Positions 18,528 through 30,500 of a stretch of 64,000 nucleotides of DNA are shown in pieces (positions within the stretch are counted from its first letter, which is position 1; each line of letters starts with the position of its first letter). The DNA comes from a virus. The DNA is taken from the IMG/VR virus record IMGVR_UViG_3300027763_000039, positions 44,317 through 108,316 of that record; one strand, 5' to 3'. The notes under the pieces are model-generated. The model was not told the DNA's origin. It ran no database searches and worked only from the letters and a program-made list of their open reading frames with translations. A program made the position numbers and the translations under genes.

Positions 18528-21500
18528 TTATACTTGGAGTACTCCTTCTGTTTTCATTGCTAGTTTGTTCATGGCTCCGTTAACTTGATCTAGGATCATT
18601 CTCTGAATAGGTTCTTGCATATTAGCAAATACTGATGCTCCATTAATAACAACTTCTACTCTGTGTGTACCTTGTAGATTAACTTGTTCTGGTATTTTAA
18701 TCTGTTCAAGTTGACCAATAAATCTATTGAAAGTGCTGGTAAACTGGCTTAATCCGTCTAATTGACCTCTGCTATTATTATTTACACCACCACCGACTGG
18801 AGTTGCCCCCATGCTTTGAATCATGTTTTCTAAAGCCATACCAAATTGGGTTAATACTTGATTACTTCCAGTTAATAAAGTTCCAAATATCGCTAATTGT
18901 TTATCAACATCTCCAGCATGTTGAGGATCAAAAGCTGCTTGAGCAGCCATATTTACTCTTTGGCTCATTTGGGGATTCATCTGTTGATTACCCTGAGTAA
19001 ACATTGCCTGATTTTGTTGTTGGTTCTGTTGGTTTGTCTGATTCCCTTGAGGAGGAGCTTGTTGAATCTGTCTTGGTATTCCTCTATATTTATATTCTTC
19101 AGCTTTATTTATTTGTGCTTCTTTTACTCTCTCGCCCAATGCTTTTCTTTCAGCTTCTATACTATCTCTAGTCTGTTTTCTCTCTGCTTCTATTGCTGCT
19201 AGTCTTAGTTGATCTAATTGTCTTCTTTCATCTCTGTCTTGTGTATATTTTCGTTTTTTAGGAGTTTCTCCACCTGACTCTAAGTATACTACTCCACCAC
19301 TAGAAAATCCTTGGGCTCCACTATTAATACTCTTTAACAGAGGTAGATTTTGCTGAGTGGCCTGACGATTAACAACAAACTCTCCTGGGGTCAACATTGC
19401 TGGTACAGTGTCTGTGCCTCTTGGCTGATAAGGAATCAACATTCCATTATTAGCATAAACCACCCCACCTCTAGCCTTAGCTAATACATCAATATTACTA
19501 GGAGCTAAATTGTCTGAACCAATATATTTAATAGCTGATCCAGGTGGCATAGTTTCAAAAAATCCTTCTCTAAATTTTTGAAGCATCTCTGGATTTCTTT
19601 TTCCTATAAACTTCATAATTTGGGATAGAACTTCACCATCTCTTGTTACTGCATCTGTACTATCATATATTGCTCGTCTGCTTGGTAGTCTAGTCTGCTG
19701 TTGCATTAGCCAACTATCTGCAAGACCTCCCCCTCCACTATTTGGACTAGCAAATGTTTGTGTTTGAATACCTCTTAAGGTTTTACCAGATGGATCTTGT
19801 AATTCTAGTTTCTTTAATAACGGGGAATATTTCATATCAGATAATACTGATTGTACTTGGTCAAAATTATCATGTAACCAACGAGCCACATAAGATTTAT
19901 TTAGCTCATAATCAAGATCAAATCTTGATGGGTCTAATGTTTCATCAAATTTAACAATCATGGGTTTACCACGAGTATCTGCTCCTGTAAGTGTTCCTTG
20001 CATAATAGATCTGGCGTGTTTTTCAGCTGCTTCCCTACTAGTGTAGGTGTACAAGCCTTGACCTTGTCCGTACCCCTTTGCAATACTACTTTTACCACCT
20101 TCTTTTTGAAAACTTTTTAAAATAGAGTCTTCTAAGCCAGTATTACTAGCATGAAAAAGAGGTACAGTTTTAGAAGCTTTGGGCACATCTAATGGCGCAC
20201 TAGATTTAGTAATAGGAGTTTTTGCTCCTCTGATACTTTGTCTTGAACCAGCGTTGGTTGTTGTAGCACCTCCAGCCACAGCTGCTTCAGCAATATCAGT
20301 AAACATATTCCAAGCTGCACCAGCTCTTTCTAAAAAAGAAGCTCCTAATAATCCTGGTCCTGCTGGTGGACCATAAGCACTAATTTCTCCTGTTGGAGTA
20401 TGCCACTGTCTCCCACTATTATCTGTAGTTATTTTTGCTCGTTGTGTTTGTAATTTTGCCTGTTGATTAGCAAAGTCTAATTCTCCTTGGGTTGGAGTCA
20501 TTTCTGGCATATAGTTCTGATTTTGTTGACCTAGTCTTGGATCCATTAATCGTGATCCTGGAACCAACACACCATTTTGAGCATAAACTATGCCACCCTG
20601 AGATTTAAATTGACCAAATGCTTTTGCTTTAGAGGATGGTATTGGTGTGACAGGTGTTGGGCTTACGGGCTTAACTAAATCGCCATAGCCTTGTTGCTCA
20701 ATTTCATATGAGGTTGTTGGTCTTCTAATATAGTCTTCACCAACACCAGACTCAACTCTAGTAGTATCTGTTATAAGACTTGGTTTCTTAGTATAACCAT
20801 TTTCTCCAGCACTAATATCAGGATGTTTTTCTAATTTTTTCCATAATTTTTTAGCATCTGGAGTTTGACTATCGTCAGGTATTACAGAACCACCTATTTT
20901 AGTGATATACTCTATAATAGCATGATATAAACTTTCTCCATATCCTTTTTTGGCTAATGATGTTTCTATTTTAAATGTTTTTTGATTATCTATCGGTTTT
21001 GCAGAAACTCTTCCCCATCCTTGGTTAGCGGATCCAGTTTTTGGATCTTCATAAAAAGCAATTATCTCTCTTGCATCTTCTCCAAATACTTCTGAATTAA
21101 ACTTGTCTGCATTTGTATTATCGTATGGACTTAGAATGCGAATTTTATTACTTGCTGGAGCTCCAGGAACATCTGGAGTTTGTGGTTTATTTTGTTGAGC
21201 AAGGAGAGACTGTTGGAGCTTGATCATAACTTTTTGTTTAGCATCTTCTAATACTCCACGAGCTGTTTCTATTAAGAATCCACCTCTAGATTGTGCTAGT
21301 TTTGGATCAGTATCTGCTTGAGTTAAATTAAAATTAGTATGTCTAGACAAAAATTCAGCAGCAGCAGACTCGCTTTCAGGTTGATAGAAATTACCAGTTC
21401 CTTCGACTTTAGCACCATATGTGCCTCCAACTTTTTGTTCAGCAGTACCAATTAAACCTCTATCTTTGTATCGGGAGGCATTCATTTCATCTACTGGTCC

Positions 21501-24500
21501 AAGATTAACACGTTCAAATTTACCCATTTCTGAACGAAAATTACTTAATAGTACTTCTTTTAATGCTGTTTGTATATTTTCTCTACCAATAGTATCTCTA
21601 ACCCCCATACGACCAACAGGCTGTTGCGCAACACCAGGGGCTTTTGCTCCTATTCCGGTAATGCCAATCTCTTGATCTCCAAACAATAAATTAGTACGAT
21701 TAAATGTTTTTGGTAATTCACCAGATGTTCCAGTTAGTTGATATAATGTTTCAACTAAACTATCAAAAACTGGTTGAGGATATTGAATAAGTCTCTGTAT
21801 CGAATCAATATCAAAATCTTTTGTTTCAATAAATTTAGAAAAAGTTGGTTTAGCTTGAGGTTTTATAAAAGAGCTTGCACCTGTTATTTTATTAGTATCA
21901 ACTGTTCTGTTGGAAGCAAAGTCATATTCTGATGAATTCTTAGCCGAAGTATATGCTGCATCTAATGTTTGTTGATGACTTCGTACTCTGTAGCTAGCAA
22001 TTTCATCTGCTCTTTCTTCTAAGCTTCTATAGACAGGTAAACCCTGCTGGTTTCTTGATTTAGTATCTGGTCTAAGAGTACCCTCTTTTTCTTGTTTTTG
22101 ATATTCTGCAAGTTGTTCTTTGGCCCATTGAGTTTTTAGTTTCTCTAATCTTTTGAATTCAATATCTCTAGCATCTTTTAGAGATTTTTGATATTCTGCC
22201 AATGTTCGACTTTGAGACATAGTTTTACTTGGATCAAATACTTGCGCCGTAGCTTGTGTGTCAGTTGAGGTAAGACCAGTTCCTTTTACTCCTCCAGCTT
22301 TTGGATTAGCAGCGCCGCGAGTGCCCAAATCTTCAAAACCCAAAGGAGCTCTTTCTGGTCGTGGGGCTGGTAATACTACTGGTTGTTTAAGCAGAGGGGT
22401 TTTTGCTCTTGGTACTCTTGTTTGTGGTGATGGTTTAGGTCCTGCTCCGGGTAAACCAAAAAGAAAACTTCCTACAATATCACTAAACATATTCATTCTC
22501 TCATGGAATGGAGCACCCAATGGCCCTGGTCCTGGTGGTGGTCCATAAGCACTTATAACACCTTCTGGAGCATTCCAATCAAATCCTTCAGCATCTCTAT
22601 TTGCTACATGAGCTTGTTGTTGTCTACGTGCCCAATCTAATTCTCCTTGAGTTGGAGTCATTTCCGGCATATCACTCTGATTTTGTTGGCCCAATCTTGG
22701 ATCCATTATTCTTGGAACTAGCGTACCTTCATGAGCATAAATTATCCCACCCTTAGAATATGTGGTAGCATTCGCATCTTCTGGATCAAAATCTTTAATC
22801 ATCTTTTCAAGTCTATCACCCTTGACTCCCGGATAATTTTCTTTCATCCAAGTTCTAAAATTAACTGCTGGTGAACCACCAACAGCATCGGAATAATTAC
22901 CATATTCATTCCAATACTGCCGGGAATTTCTCAACTGAGAGGATTCCTCAGGGTTACCCCAATTTTTTAAAATACTTGCTATTCTGGCTTCCTGTCTTGC
23001 TTTCTCTATTTGTTCTGGTGTTAGTTTAGCTTTATTACTCTGTTTGTCTTTTCTTTTGATACCTGCCACTTGTTTTCTTCTTAACTTCTCATTTTCATAG
23101 TCTGCTTTTCTTTGTGCTCTTATATCTTCTAAACTAGGTTTATTTATTTGTCTACCATCTTGAGCATAAACAACTCCACCATTAGAATAAAGTTCAGCCA
23201 TTCTCATGGCCATCATAGTTTCATATTTATCCTTAAACATAGTATAAAAATCTAAATCTTCTGTTGCAAATCCAGAATCTTCTGATCTATTTAATGAATT
23301 ACGATTAGCTAAGAAATAGTGATATGCCTGTTCAACAGTTTTATATGGCACTGGTTTATTTGCAGACACTAGTGCTTGTTGATGTCTTTTCATTATTTGT
23401 CTAACCGCTCCAAGCCTAGCATCAATTTCAAATGGCCTAGTTAAATATTCTGCTCTAGACATGCTTATAGGATTGTTTGGATACTTTGCATTATAAACTT
23501 GAACAGCCCAATCTAGATCTTCGTTTGTCATAAAAGTTTCAGATCGTTGCGATTCATCAGTACTTCCAAAAGCAGCATGTCTCATCTCGTGCATTAATAG
23601 TCCGTATGAGCCCTTTTTAGGATCAACATGAATTACTTCTTGTCCTTCTTTTCCCATTAAAGATCCACTAAATCTGGTGTCAAAAGGAGGCTGATAGTGA
23701 GTGCGTATTTTAGTATCTAATTTATGTCTTTCAACATAAGGAAAAGCTCTTCGATATTGTAAATGATCTAATTTCCCTAATGGTTGACTTTTAAGTTCTT
23801 CATCGTTGCTTATGGCAGCATTATATCCTTCTGCAACTGCTTTGTCTAATTCTGCTTTTGATCCGTAAGCTGGTGTTCTAGGACTAAATTTTGCTGGTAG
23901 TCCTTTGCCAAGAGCAACGTCTTCAAAAGATAAGTCTTGGGAAGGTATATGCTTGCCTTTTTCAGCATAAATTACACCTCCTTTGTCTTTATTAATAGCT
24001 TGTAATAATGGTAAATTTTGACTAGTTGCCTTAGCATTAACAACAAACTCACCAGGAGTTAGCATTGCTGGTACAGTATCCGTGCCTTTGGGCTGATAAT
24101 TTATTAATTTACCAGCTGATGCATATACTATACCACCCTTACTAAATTGAGCACCTGCGCCACCCGGATTAACCGGAAGATTACCTGCACCGGGAGGAGC
24201 ACCGGGAAGAGGAGGACCATTTTGAGCACCAGCAGGAGGAGCAGGGGGTATCATAGGTGGAGCAGCTGCTAGAAGCAGCAATCTATCTAATTTAGCATCC
24301 ATTCTGTTAGATAATGCAAAATGAGCAGTGGATAGTTCATAATGGGTTGAGTCTCTATCCATCATGTATCCTAGACTATCAGAAGTCTGTGATAAATTTG
24401 TTTTATTCTGTTTCTTCAAATCATCAGTGTTTTTGAGTAATCTTTGCTCGGTAACATCTACCTTATCAAATCTAGTTAAATTATTTCTATTGATAGTATC

Positions 24501-27500
24501 GGTATTATTAACTAGTTTGGGTAGTTGTTGATCTTTGGTATTTTTAGTAGTATCAGAAATCTTTGTTGATAGTCCTAGATTATTTTTAGCATTATTAGCA
24601 ATTTCTTGTTGTAGTCTTGAGTTTAATTCTTTATCACGAATTTGTGATGACTGTTGTGTAGAGTCTAATGTTTTAGTTTCTCCCCCAACTGATCTATAAA
24701 TTACTCCACCCTTGCTCTTATTAATAGCTTGTAATAAAGGAAGATGTTGACTGGTGGCTTTAGCATTAACAACAAATTCGCCCGGAGTTAACATTGCGGG
24801 AACGGTATCAGTTCCTCGTGGTTGATAATCTACTAATGTTCCATCTGCCGCATAAATCATTCCACCATTACTACTTCCTTGAGCTACTCTGAACGCAGGA
24901 TTACCAGCAGCAACTCTAGGATATAGTAATCCAACAGTATTGTTAATATTGAAAGCTGATAATCTAGCAGCATTAGCAGCATCAGTATCTTCTGGATTAA
25001 TATAACCCATTTTCGTTAATTGTTTGCTAATATTATTCTTTAGCATGGCCTGTTGACCAGGATTCATGCCTTGACCTCTTGCTGCCATTCTATCAATGCT
25101 ACTAAAGTTTCTTAATAACTTAGCAAAAGTTTTTCCTTGAGCTTTCTCTAGTCTTTTTCTCTCAGCCATAGTAGCCACATCCGCACCATAATCACCAGAC
25201 TTATTATAGATACGAAATGCTACTTGCTCAATTTGATCTTGACTCATTCTTAATATGGCAATATCTCTATCACTATATTTATAGTTACCACCAACCGTTT
25301 GCTGACTCATTGTTTGAATAAGTGCTTCAGCTTGTTCTGGTGTGAATGGACGGAAAAGATCTTTAGCAGCATCTGCTGATAAGCCGTACTTTGTTAAGAG
25401 TTTTTCGTCTAGTCTGGGACTTCCACTTAGATTAAACTTTCCTCTAAGTTTAGATAAGGCTTGTTCTCTCCAGCCCATAAAAGCTTCTGGACTACGGAAT
25501 TTATCTGGAGCACCCATACCAACAGCTTTACCTACCGCTAATTCCAAGTTAAATCGTCTAGAATTAGCTCTATTAGATGCTAAAATTTGTGCTCTATTAG
25601 CTTCTCTTTCTTGTTTTTTCTCATAGTTTTTCCATAGTCTATCTTGTTCAGCTAGTGGGATATCAACAAAAGCTTTATTATTTAATGATACAATTTGTCT
25701 ATTTTTATCTTCAAGTTGTTGTAATAGCTTTTCTTTATCTCTCTTCTGTTCCTTGCTCATATCCTTAGGGTCTTTATACTTATATCTATCTATTTCTGCT
25801 TCTATTTCTTGTTTTTCTTTATTTAATTTATCTGTCTGTTTATAAACATCAACTGTGTCTCCATCAAAAGCGACCTTTGCAGCCCCTGGTGGTAATGCTG
25901 GACGATCAACCCATCGATCAGCCTGACTTTCATTTGCTGCTCGTCTTCTGTTAATATTTTCCTGATTATTTCTATTAATAGTTTGAAAACCTGATACAGC
26001 AGCATTTGCAACTGATGATACATAAGGAACTGCTGTCTGTACTGCTCTATTAGCTGTAGCTCTAACTTGTGTTGCTCTAGTTTGTCTTCTTTCTTCTTGT
26101 CTTTGTCTTTCAACCTTTTTAGCTTTTTCTGCTCTTTTTTGCTCTGCGGCTAGTTCTGATTTTCTTTCTTGCTCATCTAAATATTGTACATGAGCTTCTG
26201 TGGCGGCATCTAGGCGAGCACTACTAGCTCCTGTTCCTCTATTTTTATCTTGTTTAGTGTCCCAAAATATGCCAGGAACAGTATCCATTGTATTAAAAGA
26301 ATCATCAATAAGTCTTATTTGTTCATCATAAAAATTTTGGTTTGAACTAGTGCCCTGAGAATTTCCTCGGGCTGCTTGATCTTTTTTCTTTAATCTTAAT
26401 AGTTCTGCTTTTCTTTCTACAGCGCTTCTTTGAAATGCATTTAAGTCAAAACCACCAAGATGATCATTGGGTCTTCTGGGTCTTCTGCTAGCTTGTAAGT
26501 TTCTATTTGTTCTTATTTCACTGGTAGTTGCATCATTAGCATCTGCTAAATAACCAGCTGTTTCTTGAATATTCATAGCTAATGCAGCTGTAATTGGAGC
26601 GAATTGTGCTGGGACACCCATAGTAGCGTGTTCAACTGAAGTTAATCCTAATTGACTGAAATTACCCAATTGTCTATCTAACATAGTTCCTTGTTCAACA
26701 CCCGTAGCCCATCCTATCATAGAATGAGCTCCAACATCACCCATGGTCTCTCCCGTGCCTGTTAACATTCCTAGTCCAGTATTAACTAATCTATTTCTAT
26801 TTGTGAGTCTAGGATCAGCCATTGCTCCACTAACAGCGCCAAAAATTGATCCAAAAAATCGACCAGCAATAGGAGCGGCAGCTCTGGCAATACCTGGAGC
26901 TTGACTAGCTCCATAACTCAAAGCTGCTCCGGGATTTCTAATAACAGATCTAGCTCCTTGATAAGCACTGCCTAACATATTTCCAGTTCTATTTAGTAAT
27001 GAAGCTGGTGGTTTTGGTTTTACCGGTTGTATTCCTAACCATCTTTCTAAACCATTTGGATTTACATTTCTGGGTCTTCTTATCTCTGGGATATCGTTAT
27101 CACCTAAGTCTAGTCCTGCTAATTTGACTTCAGTTATTTGTTGTATGTAGGGTTTAAAAATTGGATCATTAATACCTAATCTAGAAGCTCGCACAGCTGC
27201 ATTCCATTCTCTCCTTACCCTAGCTCCAGTCATAGCTGGATCACCCTGTCTAGCTAATAAAAATTTAAATAAAGGATCACGAGGACTAAGATTACTAGGT
27301 ACTCTATATCTATTTCCTCTTGCTATGATATTTAATGCATCACCAGCATCATCACTGCCAGATATCATATTAGCAACTAGCGGATCTATTACATTTGCTA
27401 TCTGCACAGGGTTGGTTGATCCACCAGCTAAATAAACCACCCCACCCTTAGCATATTTACCAGAATTAATACTCTTTAAAAGAGGCAAATTATTTTGTGT

Positions 27501-30500
27501 AGCTGATCTATTAACTACAAATTCACCAGGAGTTAACATGGCAGGAACAGTGTCAGTTCCTCTTGGCTCATAATTAACTAAAGTTCCACTAGCAGCATAA
27601 ACTGGACCACCTTGTGCTCTAGTCATAACATTGCCCGGTCTGGCTAATCCTAATCCTTCATTACGACCTTGAGCATTATTAAAAGCATTGGTCAAATTAG
27701 TTAAAGCTGTTATTAAAGCTGTATTAGCAGTATTGAGTATTTGAGCTTGTTTTTCTAATAGTGGGTTAATAGCCTTTTGAGTAGCTTCGCCCAAAGCTGC
27801 CTGTTGTTGTTTATATAGATTCTCTAGTGCTTTAATTTGTGGATCTTCTTTTGGGGCAGCTCTCAGGTTGGCAACAATTTCTCTTAAGAAAGGATTATTT
27901 TGAACATTAAGACCTTGGTTTCTGGCTGTGTTCTCAATCAAATCAGCTCTTAGATTTCCGGCTCTTTGAGGATCAGTATTATCTAATCCAGAAACAGTAA
28001 TAAGCTCATTAAATAAACCAAAAGTATTCTTGGCATCACTAGCAAAAGCTTCTTGAGCAGCACCGACCGCATCCATGTGGGTGCCGCCATCCTCAATAAC
28101 TTTTTGGTAAGCTTGTTGAGCAGAGATGGACTGGTTGATGGTGGTGATTTGACCGTTTAATGTTCTATTAAGAAGATCATAGGTGGAATTGAGATTTTTT
28201 AATTCTGTGGGGGTGCTTGTTACTAATTTTTCTCCAAAAGAAGCTCCGGCCTGAGTTTTACTTTCTTTCTCTGATCTTAGCTGACTAATTTTACTAAGAG
28301 TGTCTTGCATATCTTGTTTGATAAGATCTGGTAGGGTTTCTAAACCTTTTTCAGTAGCGGCGATTTGTCTATTTAGATTAGCAAGAGCTTCTTTTTGCTT
28401 GTTGATAAGAGATATAACAGCAGGATCTGCTGCATTACCTGAATTTTCTAGTTTACTAATATTACCTTGAACAGCAGCCTGCTGACCCATCAACATTGTT
28501 CTTTGGTTGGTCAAATTAGCTGCTGTTAAAGAGCCGGGTTTAATACCAGCGTTTATTGCTGCTTCAGTATATCTGCCTGATGCTCTTTCTTTAAGAGAAA
28601 TTCTTCGTCCTTCTCCTAGAGCTTCTTTGAGTGATACAGTACTGTCTGAGAGATATCCTTGTAAACTAGCAAATTTACCAATAGCTTGAGTTTGAAGTTC
28701 AGCTGCTTTTTGTACAGCTTCTCCATATTGATTTAATCCTTTTTCTATAAATTCATACTGACCCAACATTGTATTGAAGGATTTTTTCTGAGAGTCAATT
28801 AATTGTTTTAGTCCACCAGTGCTCTCTATTAAGGACTGAGGATCTAATACTCCGTCATTCTGTTTGATATTATCTTTAACAGCGCCTTTTAATTGTTCAC
28901 GAATAGCATCAGAGATTCTATTATCTCCAAAAGTATCTATAAGTTGTTGAGTTAATTCTCTGGTAATATCATCTCCTAAAGTTTCACTACTACCATTACC
29001 GCTCTGTTGTGCTTTAACAGCAATTTTTGTAATAGTATCTTCAGCAGAAGACCCGAACTTGGATAATCCTTCAACAAATTTCTTATCTGTACCAAACATT
29101 CCACTAACTTGACTAATTGCTGTTTGACGTTCTTTTTGTGAATAAGCATTAGGATTCTTTAATACGTCTTTAGACTTAAATTCTGTTTTTAGCGAAGCTT
29201 GACCACTTGCTATCTCATCAATTCTTTGACTGGCTTTGTCTAATCCCATAGTGGCTGCTGCAATAGCCTGATCCATGTTTTCAAAGGTTTTAGATATACT
29301 AACTGATGCAAGATTTAAAGTTCTTGCAGATTGTTGTAGAGCTTGCACCCTGGATCTTTCTGCTACAGTAGCTTGTAGTGTTGCTGTTTCTTCTTTAAAG
29401 TAAACATCTATTAACTCTTTTTGTCTCTTTTCAACATCTGCTATAATTTGTGGATCTTGTCCTGGAGTTTTCTTAATATTCTCTAATTTTTTATTTTCCA
29501 GATTAAACTTTTCATTAGTTTGAGCAATATTTAATTTTGCTAAGTCTTTATCTCCACCAAAAGAGGATAAGGCTTCCTGAATATTTGATCCACCCTCAAC
29601 CTTAGCTGTAATTGTCTTAAGAGCTATCTCTCCAGCAACTTTTTGGTTAGCAGTTTCTTCTTCAGCAATTTGCTTATCTGTTGGTTTCGCAGCTTTATAC
29701 ATACCGAAAGAAGCAGCTTCTAAACCACGAGTTAAATAACTGGGCTGTCGTAATTCTGCTTGTTTTGCTGATATTTTTTCTTCTTCAGCAGCAATGCTTT
29801 TAAAATTTTGAATAATTGATGATGTAATAGCGGCATCTTTTGGATTTTTATTAAGTTTTTCTAATTGAGCTTCCGCATTTGTAGCACTACCTTCTATTTT
29901 CTTTTTACTAACATCTATATCAGCTTCTGCCACTGCTTTGCCAAAGCTATCTACAGCTAATACCGCACCAGCTACTGCTCCAGCAAGTGCTCCCCAAGGA
30001 CCAAATTGTGCCCCAACAGATACGGCCCCACCAAATGCTGTGCCAGCAGCAGCAACTCCTCTACCATTGCTTCCACCAACCATTGAGCCTACCGCTTCTG
30101 CTGCCATAGGAGCAGCAAATGCTAGAGCTAAACCACCATTCATATATCTAGCTCTTCTATCTCTTTTAGCTTCATATTGTGCTCTTTGAGAGTCAGACAT
30201 GTTACCAATTTCTTCATCTGATGGTCCCATTATTCGACTTCTAATTGAACCCAATCCTCTAGATGCTCCTTGAAACGCTTTGGAAAGTGTAGGAAAGCTT
30301 TGTGCTAATCTGCTCTGAGATTGAGTATTTGTTTGAACAGCTTTATACAAACCTCCCCACGCATCTGCCACCTTTCTTTCTGCGGCGGCCTTGGCCATAG
30401 AAACACTAACGCTACTATCTGTTGCTCTAATTTGTCTAGTAAGAGATGCTACTTGTTTACGTTGAGCATCTGCTACGGCCTTGGCGGCATTTTGATCTCC

